Positions 43,051 to 52,386 of a DNA stretch of 64,000 nt are shown here, one piece after another. This DNA is from Bacteroidales bacterium (GTDB taxonomy: Bacteria > Bacteroidota > Bacteroidia > Bacteroidales > P3). The position numbers and the translations under genes are program-made. The notes under the pieces are model-generated. The model was not told the origin of the DNA. It worked only from the letters and a program-made list of their open reading frames with translations, and did not search any database. The stretch is from assembly GCA_017550405.1 (NCBI GenBank), contig JAFZPH010000048.1, positions 1 to 64,000 on the forward strand, given 5' to 3'. Each line of letters starts with the position of its first letter. Position 1 is the stretch's first letter.

Positions 43051-43947
43051 TTAGTATTCCCACATGTCGGACTCGATGTCGAAGATACGCTCTTCGATGG
43101 ACTGAGATTCGAGCTGTGCATCCTCACCAGTCAAGTAGTCATGGACGGCACGGTTGTGGGTGTTAGTCTCACGGGTGACAAAGCTATCGAAATAGCGGGT
43201 AATGAAAATCTCGTCGTAGCTACGCTCGGCATTATTGTTGTAGAGGTCGTAGGCATTGGTGCGGGCAAAGATGTTGCGAACACGCATATCGTTCATAGGA
43301 ATCCAGAAACGAATGGTGGGGTTGCACTCCATGTCGCCGTCAATCTCTTTGCAGTTCTCGTCGACGAGGGCCAAAGAGACGATACGAACCTTCATACGGG
43401 TGTCCTTGCTGTCGATGTACCAGAACTCCTTAATGTGGATTTTGTAATAGTCGTCGGATGTGAAAGACTTATACTTCACAGTGTCGTGACCATCCTCAAT
43501 AATTTCACCGTACTCATCGTATACAGGATCGGTTGTGGTGGAGTCAGCCTTGTTCAGTTTCTTATACATATTCTCCCAATCGACAGGAATCTTGAGCTCG
43601 TCATCCTCGAAAATCTCGAATTCACCGTTAGCGGCTGATCTGTAGATAAGGTAAGCGAGGTTAATACGGCCCTGATTGTTGTTGAGGGAGTCTTCGCCCT
43701 TGGGGAAGTAGAAGAACTGATTGAATTTCTCGCGGAAATCAATAGTACGCCAAATGCAGGTTTCCCACAGGACATCGCTCTCGCGAAGTGCAGGATAGGG
43801 AATAGCCTTCTTGGACATGGTGATTTTCCTTGAGTAGAAATTGCTCAGATTGTTTTCATCTTCGGGGTCGAGAATGTTCTGTGCATTGACAGTCATTCCT
43901 CCCAGGGCAAGCATCATGAGGCTAAGGCCTAGCAATACTTTTTTCAT
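43051..43947 (-). CDS. gldN: T9SS ring protein GldN (PorN)
   Basis: A 298-residue periplasmic T9SS component that forms, with GldK, the ring beneath the outer membrane. It has a signal peptide (MKKVLLGLSLMMLALGGMTVNAQ) and the family blocks WRTIDFREKFNQFFYFP, FEDDELKIPVDW and the terminal RIFDIESDMWEY. The start at 43947 is chosen for the signal peptide. It is the last gene of the porP-gldK-gldL-gldM-gldN set, 30 bases after gldM, and a terminator follows. Confidence 0.95.
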   Translation of the reverse strand: MKKVLLGLSLMMLALGGMTVNAQNILDPEDENNLSNFYSRKITMSKKAIPYPALRESDVLWETCIWRTIDFREKFNQFFYFPKGEDSLNNNQGRINLAYLIYRSAANGEFEIFEDDELKIPVDWENMYKKLNKADSTTTDPVYDEYGEIIEDGHDTVKYKSFTSDDYYKIHIKEFWYIDSKDTRMKVRIVSLALVDENCKEIDGDMECNPTIRFWIPMNDMRVRNIFARTNAYDLYNNNAERSYDEIFITRYFDSFVTRETNTHNRAVHDYLTGEDAQLESQSIEERIFDIESDMWEY

Positions 43948-43977
43948 GGTGTATACTTTTTTATTCGTTATTATCAA

Positions 43978-45669
43978 TTATCGTGTTATACGGAATGTAC
44001 TACTGATGTTACGTTTAGTTCCGTCGGGCATGTTCACATCGATGCTGAGGGTGATTTTGCAGCCGGGCTTGGCTTTCTGGATATAACTCATCACCTCGGC
44101 ACCCCACTGCTGACCACGGTTCTCAATATCGGTTGCACCATTGACTTTGGTGATATCGATGGTCTGCTTGTTGATGGTAGGTGTCTTCATGTGGAAAGCA
44201 AAGTCCGGTCCGTAACGTACAGAGGGGCCTTTCATGCCTTTCAAGTCGTTGATGGGAATGCCCCTGCCAGCTTCGATAGTACCCAGATAGATCTTGGGAT
44301 CGGGAAGCGGACGGGCACGGAACTCGGTGGAACCGGCAAAACGAGTCTGGTTACCATCTTTGAAGGAGGCATTAACCTTGATTTTGCCTTTATTCACTTT
44401 GGGTTTAATGATGTAGTTTCCTGCACCGGCTTTGGTATCGGGAACAATAGTGGCCTGATTGGGGTCGGCAAGCGAAACAACCAAATTATGGGCTGCAATA
44501 CCAGGTATGGAAATCCTGACAGGATTGTCGATACCAGAGTACACAACGTTCATCTCAGTCAACTCAAACACAGCCATAGGCTCAGCGACGAAGTAGGACT
44601 CTTTGAAGTCATAACTGCTGGTACCGTTATCGTTCTTGACGTAAACCGTACCTGTCACCGTTCTGGGACCGGTAGCGTTGCAGACGGTACTGTAGACCAC
44701 AGCACCCGTATCGTTGGCAGTGAAGCGAGTACCACCAACAGTGGCTTCGAACTTGGCTTTGGAGTCATAAGCACCAACATTGACTATCAGTTCGTACTTG
44801 CCACCCTGCATGATGTAAGAGGACTTGGGGCGAGTGATGACAGCCACCTTATCGAAAGAGAAGTCGTTGGACTTGATCTGCTTGTAAAGCATGTTAACAG
44901 CATCGAACTCGGCATTCATCACCTCGGCTTTCATACGGGTGAGGGTGACAAGGGCAGCACCGGCAACGGTATTGTTGAAGTTAAGCTGCTCCCATGAAAG
45001 GGGTTTACCCTCGCTGTTGAGATGCATATCTTCGACGGAGAGACCTAAAGCCACATGCGAAGAGTCGGCGCCAAGTTTCTCCTTGACAGCCCTCTTATAT
45101 TCAATGATACGCCGTTTCACCTCGGCAGCGGCACCTTCGGAAACCTCTTTACCTTCGGCCTTACCGATGAAGTAAGGAGTACCAATGTGGTTGTTATCCA
45201 GTTTCTGAATCCAACTGAACCCGCCCACTCTTAGCGCTTCGGCAATACTGTCGAAATTCTTTGAGCCGTCGGCATTCATAAGATTGATGGTGCGCTTGAT
45301 AGTATTCTCCTTATCGTTGGGGTCAATGATGGAGATGTCGGCTTTCTGGGTGATCTCACCAATGAAGCTGTAGGTAACAGTATCGATAATATATACGAGT
45401 TCGTCGGAGAGTTTCTTAATCTCCTGTGCCTTGTCGTATTTCTCCTTTACTTTTGCGGGGTTGTTCTTGAGTGCGGCTTCAAAGTTGTTGTAGGTGTCGT
45501 CAAGCTTGGTGACCATGTTTTCATTCGACTTGGTCATGGCGTTACCGACTGTTTTGAATCCCTCAACAACCTCTGCCGACACATTAAGTGCCAACATGGC
45601 GGTGTACACAAGGTACATCATCTGAATCATTTTTTGTCTCGGGGTTTCCGGACAGTTTGAAGCACTCAT
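43978..45669 (-). CDS. gldM: T9SS motor protein GldM
   Basis: A 563-residue inner-membrane protein with one N-terminal helix (IQMMYLVYTAMLALNVSAEV) and a long periplasmic region of four domains reaching to the GldK/GldN ring. The N-terminal NCPETPRQKMIQMMYLVYTA and following helical bundle with KSNENM are characteristic. With GldL it forms the proton-driven motor of the T9SS. It starts 44 bases after gldL. Confidence 0.96.
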   Translation of the reverse strand: MSASNCPETPRQKMIQMMYLVYTAMLALNVSAEVVEGFKTVGNAMTKSNENMVTKLDDTYNNFEAALKNNPAKVKEKYDKAQEIKKLSDELVYIIDTVTYSFIGEITQKADISIIDPNDKENTIKRTINLMNADGSKNFDSIAEALRVGGFSWIQKLDNNHIGTPYFIGKAEGKEVSEGAAAEVKRRIIEYKRAVKEKLGADSSHVALGLSVEDMHLNSEGKPLSWEQLNFNNTVAGAALVTLTRMKAEVMNAEFDAVNMLYKQIKSNDFSFDKVAVITRPKSSYIMQGGKYELIVNVGAYDSKAKFEATVGGTRFTANDTGAVVYSTVCNATGPRTVTGTVYVKNDNGTSSYDFKESYFVAEPMAVFELTEMNVVYSGIDNPVRISIPGIAAHNLVVSLADPNQATIVPDTKAGAGNYIIKPKVNKGKIKVNASFKDGNQTRFAGSTEFRARPLPDPKIYLGTIEAGRGIPINDLKGMKGPSVRYGPDFAFHMKTPTINKQTIDITKVNGATDIENRGQQWGAEVMSYIQKAKPGCKITLSIDVNMPDGTKRNISSTFRITR

Positions 45670-45713
45670 ATCTTAATAAAGTGTGGTTTTATTGTTGAGT
45701 ATAATAAAGTCGA

Positions 45714-46571
45714 TTAAAGTCTTGTCTGCATGGCAGCAAGCATGTTGCCGTAGACATTGTTGAGTTCGGCCACCTTACGGGTGAGCGCATCAACCTGATC
45801 TTTATACTTAAGGACACCTTCAGCGGAGTCGGCAAAGTTGGCCATCATGTTATGGATACGTTCCTCAACGGCCTTGGTTGCCTCAAGCTGGCTAGTAGAA
45901 GTCTGCAACTGCATTTCGTACATGGCATTGACAGAAGCAAGGCTACTGGCCAATTTCTTCATCTCATCGGCATACGAAGCATCACCGCTGGTAAGAGCCT
46001 GTGCAGTCTCTTGATAGATAGTGGTAAGGGTATTGACAGCCTCAGTGGCTTGCTTGAGGTTGCCAACAGCTTCCGAAGCGCCTTCGAGGGTGTTGACAAA
46101 CTTGTCGGTGGAAGCGGCAGCACTGGCCATACCATTCATTGCCTGGGCACTGTCGGCCAGATTTTCCATACCTTTACCAAGTCTCTCAATCAAATCGGGT
46201 GTAATCTTTGCATCTTCCAGCATCTTGTCAAGACGAGCTGTGAGGGGATCCTCAGCCTCAGGAACATCCAACTCATTGTCGATGATGTTGAGTGCACTGG
46301 TCTTTGCATTTAGACCCTCGCCGCCTTCCATACCGGCCAACTGAGGATAAACAAGAGTCCAGTCAAACTCCACGTGAGGGGGTTCGAAAGCTGAAAGGAA
46401 GAAAATGACGGTCTCGGTACCCATACCGATAATAAGCATAAGTTCACCTCCTGTCCAGTGGTTAATCTTGAAAAGAGCACCGATAATAACGACGGCTGCA
46501 CCCCAACCGTACAGTTTAGCCATGAAGTTTTTGTATCCATTACTGCGTACAAGATTGTCAATAAAACTCAT
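45714..46571 (-). CDS. gldL: T9SS motor protein GldL
   Basis: A 285-residue cytoplasmic-membrane protein with two transmembrane helices near the N terminus (LYGWGAAVVIIGALFKI and MLIIGMGTETVIFFLSA); the glutamate of MGTETVIF is the residue implicated in proton flow. The long C-terminal cytoplasmic part is helical/coiled-coil. It partners with GldM. Confidence 0.95.
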   Translation of the reverse strand: MSFIDNLVRSNGYKNFMAKLYGWGAAVVIIGALFKINHWTGGELMLIIGMGTETVIFFLSAFEPPHVEFDWTLVYPQLAGMEGGEGLNAKTSALNIIDNELDVPEAEDPLTARLDKMLEDAKITPDLIERLGKGMENLADSAQAMNGMASAAASTDKFVNTLEGASEAVGNLKQATEAVNTLTTIYQETAQALTSGDASYADEMKKLASSLASVNAMYEMQLQTSTSQLEATKAVEERIHNMMANFADSAEGVLKYKDQVDALTRKVAELNNVYGNMLAAMQTRL

Positions 46572-46626
46572 GATGTAATGTTTTAGTGTTACTTAATAAT
46601 TTTTGATGTATTGTTTTTTGGGTAAT

Positions 46627-46658
46627 AGGTCTCCGGGGGTTGACAAGCCCGGAGACCT
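46627..46658 (-). other. Intercistronic hairpin between gldK and gldL
   Basis: GGTCTCCGGG and CCCGGAGACC form a ten-base GC-rich stem around GGTTGACAAG-type loop. No T tract on either strand, so it is not a classic terminator; an RNA-processing or stability element within the operon is likelier. Confidence 0.75.
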
Positions 46659-46676
46659 TAAAGCTTTCTAATGATA

Positions 46677-48044
46677 TCAATAGACGTTAGAAGCGGTCTT
46701 CAAGTTATCACCCTTCACACGACCCAGGTAAGGCTGTATGCAGCGGAAGCCGATGTAGCACTTGCTTGTATCTTGGAATTCGAAAGCACGGGTTTGAACT
46801 TGAATGAAGTACTTCTGGTCTTTCCAGCTACCACCGCGCACAACTTTAAGTTTCAGAGCAATCGGGTCGCTTTCCTTGGCGTTGTAGTTGTAGTAGGGAG
46901 AGAGGGCGTTGGCAACGATATAAGTGTTCTCGTTGTATGCGTCGGCGCACCACTCGGAAACATTGCCAGACATGTCATACAGGCCGTAGTCGTTGGGAGC
47001 ATAGTGACCGACAACCAAGGTGCGAACACCACCGTCATCGTCATAGGCACCGCGGAGAGGCTCATAGTTGGCGAGGAAGCATCCGTTCGGGTTGCGGACA
47101 TAGGGGCCGCCCCAAGGATAGCTCTCAGCAGCGATACCGCCGCGGGCTGCGAACTCCCACTCAGCCTCGGAGGGCAGACGGAAATCGTTCATGTGAGCGT
47201 AGTTGATGCTCTCGAGATAGTCATTGAGGAAATGGCTGCGCCAGATGCAGAATGCCTTAGCCTGAAGCCAGCTGACACCCACCACAGGATAGTTGTCATA
47301 GGCCGAGGAGCAGAAATAGTTGCGGGTGAAGTCGTCGTTCATGGAATAAGTGTAGTCGTGAACCCAGCAGAGGGTATCGGGATACACATTGATTCTCTCC
47401 TTGTGGACGAAAGCCGTGCGGTTATTCAAGCCACGGGGACGGGCGGTATACATGGTACCGCGATGCTCTTCCTTGTTCTGAACACCGGCCTCTTTACGGG
47501 CGGCATCGGCATAGTCAATCCAATAATATTCATAGTTCAGCTTGGAAGCATCAATCTCACGACGGCCGAAGTATCTGTCCTTCTCAGCCACATAGAGATC
47601 GTTCAAAGCCTCGCGGGTCTCGGCTTCGTTCCAGCGGATCTTGGTTTTCTTGTTCAACTTTGGGGGATCGAGGGGCTCACCATATTCGTTCTCTTCAATC
47701 TGATATTCGCCCTCTACACCTGCCTCGGCCAACATTCTGCGGACGATAGAGTCTGTAACCCAGAACACAAACTGGCGATACTCGTTATTGGTGATCTCGG
47801 TCTCATCCATAAAGAAAGAAGACACCTGCATAGTACGGGGCTGAGAGGTAACGCCATAGGTGTTGTTCTGAACACCGGCACCCATGCTGAAGTTACCTTG
47901 GTTGACAAAGACCATACCCTTTAAATCGATGTCTTCAAACTGGGAGCGGTCCAATACTCCAACCAATTCGCCATTTTCTGATCGTGATGAGCAGCCGTAG
48001 AATAAAACCACTGTGGCCGCTAACAAGAAAAACAACTTTTTCAT
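46677..48044 (-). CDS. gldK: T9SS lipoprotein GldK (PorK)
   Basis: A 455-residue outer-membrane lipoprotein with lipobox VLFYGCSS, built on a formylglycine-generating-enzyme (sulfatase-modifying factor) fold: MVFVNQGNFSMGAG, ITNNEYRQFVFWV, VVGVSWLQAKAFC, RLPSEAEWEFAARGG, YDMSGNVSEWCAD and KVVRGGSWKD. It forms the periplasmic ring with GldN. A porP/sprF-type gene lies 140 bases upstream. Confidence 0.95.
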   Translation of the reverse strand: MKKLFFLLAATVVLFYGCSSRSENGELVGVLDRSQFEDIDLKGMVFVNQGNFSMGAGVQNNTYGVTSQPRTMQVSSFFMDETEITNNEYRQFVFWVTDSIVRRMLAEAGVEGEYQIEENEYGEPLDPPKLNKKTKIRWNEAETREALNDLYVAEKDRYFGRREIDASKLNYEYYWIDYADAARKEAGVQNKEEHRGTMYTARPRGLNNRTAFVHKERINVYPDTLCWVHDYTYSMNDDFTRNYFCSSAYDNYPVVGVSWLQAKAFCIWRSHFLNDYLESINYAHMNDFRLPSEAEWEFAARGGIAAESYPWGGPYVRNPNGCFLANYEPLRGAYDDDGGVRTLVVGHYAPNDYGLYDMSGNVSEWCADAYNENTYIVANALSPYYNYNAKESDPIALKLKVVRGGSWKDQKYFIQVQTRAFEFQDTSKCYIGFRCIQPYLGRVKGDNLKTASNVY

Positions 48045-48184
48045 ATTTAGTACTTTATTTGTTTATCACTTTTATTAATTTACAATGTATTAGTTTTGTC
48101 GATGTGTCCTTGTATGTCGCTGTTTATACGTAAGAATGTTACAAAAGGTTTCGTTTTTTAAATGTTTTTACGTTTTAATCGGTG

Positions 48185-49180
48185 TTAGTCGAGATAGATT
48201 GTATTACCATATACAGTATTGGGTTTGCGCGGCACAACCACCTTGAAGCAGAACTTCAGGTACAATTCGAGTGTACCCATGCTTCGCCCAGGCTTGAAAG
48301 TACCCAACCGGCTTGTAGTGATATCATAAGACAGACCTATACGCAGCTTTTTCCAGTGAACGCCAGCCATCAGATAGACGGCATCCTGCACACGGTATCC
48401 CATACCGCCCCAAAAGGCGTTGCGATAGTCGACGAGGCAAGAAAGGTCGGCTTGGAAAATGCTGAAATTAGCAGTCTTGAGCAATGCAGAAGGTTTGATA
48501 CGGATAGAAGGTGCGCTCGAAGGGACATATTCATAACCACCCATCGCATAGACTGTACGGGCATTGGTGAACATGATTTCCTTGCTGTGAGCAGCCAAGA
48601 GATTCTTTACAGAAAGACCTAAGTAATATTTGCCAGGTACCTGATAATAGATACCCACAGAACCGTCAATTAATGTTGCCGACTCGCCAAGCTGGGAAAG
48701 AACCGGGTCGTTGGGGTCATTGCCTATCAGCGACTCTTTGTCGAGCGAACTGCTCAGAACGTTCAATTCTGCACCGGCCGAGAGGTTTCCCTCTCCCCAG
48801 AACATACGGAAAGCATAATCGAGAGACAATTCAATGTTGTCATGGTAACCAATCTTGTCGGAGACTACGGTAAGACCCAGACCGCCATGGAGGAACCGCA
48901 CAGGCATGTCAAAGGAAAACAGTATATCGGTAGGTGTGGAACCTGCCTTGGCACTCGACGAAGGAGCGTCAAGCTTGAACCCTATCCACTGTTGCCTGTA
49001 CATCGCCGTTGCGCAGATGGAACCAGAGCTGCCTGCATATCCGGGATTGTACGACATCCTATTGAACATGTATTGCGAAAATTGGGGTTCCTGTTGGGCC
49101 ATGGCAACACATGAAAATCCCAATGCTATCAACAAAAGTGACAGTTTATTGCTTAGTTTGATTCTCATGCGAGCACTCAT
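48185..49180 (-). CDS. porP: PorP/SprF-family T9SS outer-membrane protein
   Basis: A 331-residue outer-membrane beta-barrel protein of the PorP/SprF family. Signal peptide ends near AMAQQ and is followed by the family signature EPQFSQYMFNRMSYNPGYAG. It is the first gene of the T9SS core set and has a good promoter. An ATG at 49168 is an alternative start, four codons shorter. Confidence 0.93.
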   Translation of the reverse strand: MSARMRIKLSNKLSLLLIALGFSCVAMAQQEPQFSQYMFNRMSYNPGYAGSSGSICATAMYRQQWIGFKLDAPSSSAKAGSTPTDILFSFDMPVRFLHGGLGLTVVSDKIGYHDNIELSLDYAFRMFWGEGNLSAGAELNVLSSSLDKESLIGNDPNDPVLSQLGESATLIDGSVGIYYQVPGKYYLGLSVKNLLAAHSKEIMFTNARTVYAMGGYEYVPSSAPSIRIKPSALLKTANFSIFQADLSCLVDYRNAFWGGMGYRVQDAVYLMAGVHWKKLRIGLSYDITTSRLGTFKPGRSMGTLELYLKFCFKVVVPRKPNTVYGNTIYLD

Positions 49181-49270
49181 TTTAGTATCATGTAACTATT
49201 TAATATTCTTTTATATATATGCCATTCTGAGCTACTTTTTCCACGAAAAAGCAATTCAGATTTTGACTTG

Positions 49271-49299
49271 CAAAGATAGCAATAATTATTCACATGCAA
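49271..49299 (-). promoter_or_regulatory. Promoter of the T9SS core operon
   Basis: On the minus strand TTG (49299-49297), 18-base spacer, TATCTTTG (49278-49271), about 90 bases before the porP start. Confidence 0.7.
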
Positions 49300-49407
49300 T
49301 GTTTTTGTTATATTTTTTTTCTTTTTTTTCTTTCTATACTAGGCTTGATGCCTGAATTTGACAAGGATACAAAGCCGGATTAGTCACATTGAAAAAAGTG
49401 GCACAAA

Positions 49408-50307
49408 TCACTTCTCATGGAGGATGAGACAACTGTCGGGAAAGTCGTCTATCAGCATGGCTTGGGTACGGACAGCATGGCTTCGCGAATCGCCCAACGA
49501 CAGGATGACATGCACCTGATTATTCAACTGGTTTCTGCGGAAAAGGGTCTTCTCCTGCAGCTCCTTAGGCAGGCGGCCCACCTCACGCTGGGCAGCCATC
49601 TGCGAATTGACGATGCACAACTCAATGTCATACAGCCGCTCAGTCGATTCCACCTGTATAGTCACATTCTCCTCCGGTCTTGTGACAGGTTGCGCCTCGG
49701 GCAGGGTGTCGATAGGCGGCAAACCTTTATCCTCATTAGGATTCACCACATTCTCATCCACTGTGGTCTTCTTCTTTGTTGAAGTCTTACGGCTCTTGCT
49801 GCTCTTGGGTGGCCCTGCATCGAAAGGTGAAATGGGATAAGGCGATATGCGCTTCGACCGACTCCTGTCGCGAAAAGCGTAATAGTCCTCCGCCTCCAAA
49901 GCCAAAGTATCCTGGCTCACCCACATCGCATAACCCGTTGACGGGTCGAGAGTAGTGACGACAACTCTGCCCGACCCCTTGATACCGATGCTGTGCACTG
50001 CCAATTTTGTCATATCAAGAATCCCTGGCTTGGGACACCTGTCGTTCACCCGTACCACAATCTGCTGGTTCGTCACAGGATACGTCACCAGTAGAAAAGT
50101 CCCCATCGGAATAGTCTTATGCGCTGCCGTATACTGGTTCTGCCTGAATATCTCACCATTGGACGTCTTTCTCCCCACAAACCTGTCGGAATAATACGTC
50201 CCCAGCATCACAGTGCCCTTGGGCTGTGATTCGGATGTCCTGCCCGACCTAACAGTATCGGTCTGTGCTCCGGCGGACAGCATCGACATCAACATCAATA
50301 TAGACAA
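49408..50307 (-). CDS. RlpA-like double-psi beta-barrel exported protein
   Basis: A 299-residue exported protein. The RlpA/DPBB domain spans about 30-125: LGTYYSDRFVGRKTSNGE, then YTAAHKTIPMGTFLLVTY and RVNDRCPKPGILDMTKLA. RlpA proteins act on or bind denuded septal glycan. A lysine/serine-rich linker and an unrecognised C-terminal segment, possibly SPOR-like, follow. No ATG gives a complete signal peptide; TTG at 50307 is the best start (LSILMLMSMLSAGAQ), and upstream only ATT or GTT remain. Next gene upstream is kdsC. Confidence 0.8.
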   Translation of the reverse strand: MSILMLMSMLSAGAQTDTVRSGRTSESQPKGTVMLGTYYSDRFVGRKTSNGEIFRQNQYTAAHKTIPMGTFLLVTYPVTNQQIVVRVNDRCPKPGILDMTKLAVHSIGIKGSGRVVVTTLDPSTGYAMWVSQDTLALEAEDYYAFRDRSRSKRISPYPISPFDAGPPKSSKSRKTSTKKKTTVDENVVNPNEDKGLPPIDTLPEAQPVTRPEENVTIQVESTERLYDIELCIVNSQMAAQREVGRLPKELQEKTLFRRNQLNNQVHVILSLGDSRSHAVRTQAMLIDDFPDSCLILHEK

Positions 50308-50339
50308 TACTCGCTCGATAACAATATGTATTTAGTTAA

Positions 50340-50876
50340 TTACCAATTCATAGCCTCGTGATTCCCCACTGACGGGTCAAACCATTTACCCTGCAGCCTC
50401 ATCACCTGCTCGATAATATCACGCACACAGCCCCGTCCGCCGCCATACAAAGATATATAGTCGCTAATCTGCTTGATCTCTGTGGCCGCATCGGCAGGAC
50501 AAGCCGCTACACCGCAATGCGACATAATCTCAAAGTCGGGGATGTCGTCGCCCATACACATCACCTGATGCTCATCCAATCCATTGGCGGACAGGAATTC
50601 GCGATAGGTCTTCATCTTGTTGGCGCAACCCGTATAGCACTGCTTCACGCCCAAGGCCGCCATCCTGTTGTCAATACTCAACGAAGTGGCACCCGAGATG
50701 AGGGCGACCACATATCCCTTCTTCACAGCATACTGGATGGCGAAACCGTCCTTGATATTGCCACAACGCACCGTTTCGCCGTCGGCGTAAGTCCATACGC
50801 TCCCGTCGGTCATCACACCGTCGAAATCAAACACAAAAGCCTTTATGTCATGCAATTTCTCTTTGTAGTTTATCAT
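50340..50876 (-). CDS. kdsC: 3-deoxy-D-manno-octulosonate 8-phosphate phosphatase KdsC
   Basis: A 178-residue HAD-superfamily phosphatase that releases Kdo for lipid A core synthesis. Motif I FDFDGVMTDGSV at about 17-28, motif II SGATS, lysine in NKMKTYREF, and motif IV MGDDIPDFEIM. Standard length for KdsC. It lies between an RlpA-like gene and a polysaccharide deacetylase-like gene on the same strand, an envelope-related neighbourhood. Confidence 0.92.
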   Translation of the reverse strand: MINYKEKLHDIKAFVFDFDGVMTDGSVWTYADGETVRCGNIKDGFAIQYAVKKGYVVALISGATSLSIDNRMAALGVKQCYTGCANKMKTYREFLSANGLDEHQVMCMGDDIPDFEIMSHCGVAACPADAATEIKQISDYISLYGGGRGCVRDIIEQVMRLQGKWFDPSVGNHEAMNW

Positions 50877-50930
50877 AGTGTATAATATATTTTGAGTATA
50901 ATAAGTAGTCTGTCAAGACAGCGGAAGGCC

Positions 50931-52256
50931 TCACTGCTGCGTGGCGTACTCCAGCACATCCTCATAGAACACACGCCAGCCTTTCCACTCGAAATCGTCG
51001 CTCAGATTCTGGTTGTGAAAGATGCAGCTGAAGGTCCCCTGCACCTCGCGCACCTCATCTATCAACGCCCTCGTCAGCCTGATAGCCTCGTCGGGGGTCA
51101 CCTTCATATACCTATTGAATGTTGCGTCCATAGCGACAAATGGGTGCATGTTCAGCGGAGTCTCCTGGTCGCTGTTCAAGTCAAAGAAAGGCACCGTAGT
51201 GCATGTACCGCAGCGGAACCCGGGATGCTCGGCATATCCCATCGAATAATCATGCAACACGCTATGCTGCACCAGATTGCGATAAGCGTAAGGCAAGTTG
51301 AAACGCAGGAAATGGAACCTGTTGCGCACAATAGGCCTGTGTAGGATGTCCGACAACCGCTGAATCTCGCGTTCCAGCCTTGCAGGCTCCTCCGACGAGT
51401 AATACGACCCATGGACTCCCATCTTGGCATAGTCGCCCAGATGCTGCAACAACTGCCTGAACTCATTGCAATACGGCGACGCAGGCTTGTCGTAGATGCC
51501 ATAGTCCCCCATCAGGGCGAAGAAAATCAAGTTGCTGTGGGGCACATATTTCCTACTCATGTCGAGTATATAGTCGAACGTATCGTATGGGTCCACTTCT
51601 TTCCCTCGCAACACACTCAGCCTGTGTCTAATCTCATCCATATCGTGCCGATGGATGCCATCGCGCAACAGACCAGTCACTGTTCGGAAAGCCCCCTTGT
51701 GCAAATAGCAATAAGCGGCATCAATGTCAACCGTCTGCTCAAACATAAACGGACGCACCTTGAACTGCAAATCCGGATAGCGTGCCACCAGAACATCCTT
51801 GAGCATGAACGCCCAGCGGTCGACTACAGCGGACTGCAGAAACCCTTCACGGTAAGCGATGCTTTCCGTTGCCAAGAAACGGCCGTGTTCATCCTTGCGG
51901 TGCGGCAGATACTCTTCGTAGCGCGAGAGCATGAAAAACGAGGCGGCAAATGGGTCGAATGGCAGCACAGTGTCGTACCCATAGACGGGGAACAGCACCT
52001 TTCTCCCCTCGAAATCAAAACAATGGCATTCCTGCTCCTCGATACTGGTCTCAAACAGCAGCCGTGCCGCCTTCAGGAAAGGCGCGTCGCATCCTTCCAC
52101 AGGCCTCAAAGCATAGCATAAGCTGGGGCCTGAATGGCTCCTGAAAGCATGTACGTCGGTAGTGATGGCGAAATCGGTTTGCAATATATTCCGCATGACC
52201 ACATTGATTGTGTAGCCTGCACGGTTGGTCAGTTTTGGAACATATATCAGCAGCAT
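50931..52256 (-). CDS. Polysaccharide deacetylase-like protein (Bacteroidetes type)
   Basis: A 441-residue protein resembling a Bacteroidetes family with an N-terminal unknown domain and a C-terminal NodB-like barrel. Visible features: FEQTVDIDAAYCY (metal-site D-I-D equivalent), MGVHGSYYSS (histidine in the HGS motif), and FLRFNLPYAYRNL. It should be cytoplasmic or periplasmic; no signal peptide is seen. The start at 52256 is used because the TATCTTTG element lies just upstream of it. Substrate unknown; neighbourhood with kdsC suggests surface glycans. Confidence 0.8.
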   Translation of the reverse strand: MLLIYVPKLTNRAGYTINVVMRNILQTDFAITTDVHAFRSHSGPSLCYALRPVEGCDAPFLKAARLLFETSIEEQECHCFDFEGRKVLFPVYGYDTVLPFDPFAASFFMLSRYEEYLPHRKDEHGRFLATESIAYREGFLQSAVVDRWAFMLKDVLVARYPDLQFKVRPFMFEQTVDIDAAYCYLHKGAFRTVTGLLRDGIHRHDMDEIRHRLSVLRGKEVDPYDTFDYILDMSRKYVPHSNLIFFALMGDYGIYDKPASPYCNEFRQLLQHLGDYAKMGVHGSYYSSEEPARLEREIQRLSDILHRPIVRNRFHFLRFNLPYAYRNLVQHSVLHDYSMGYAEHPGFRCGTCTTVPFFDLNSDQETPLNMHPFVAMDATFNRYMKVTPDEAIRLTRALIDEVREVQGTFSCIFHNQNLSDDFEWKGWRVFYEDVLEYATQQ

Positions 52257-52275
52257 AACTGTTGATTTTAAAATG

Positions 52276-52306
52276 CAAAGATACAACTATTTTTTTGATA
52301 CGCAAA
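52276..52306 (-). promoter_or_regulatory. Promoter of the deacetylase-like/kdsC gene set
   Basis: On the minus strand TTTG (52306-52303), 19-base spacer, TATCTTTG (52283-52276), 20 bases before the start codon. Confidence 0.75.
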
Positions 52307-52386
52307 AAAAAGTTGCTTTGCGACAGCGTTTTTAACCCAAATCGGTCATAAGCATTTATGCGGGAACAACACCCGGAATATCACCT

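Noticed and set aside
46627..46658. Hairpin between gldK and gldL as a transcription terminator
   Set aside because: No T tract follows on either strand and the gldL-M-N genes have no obvious promoter of their own behind it.
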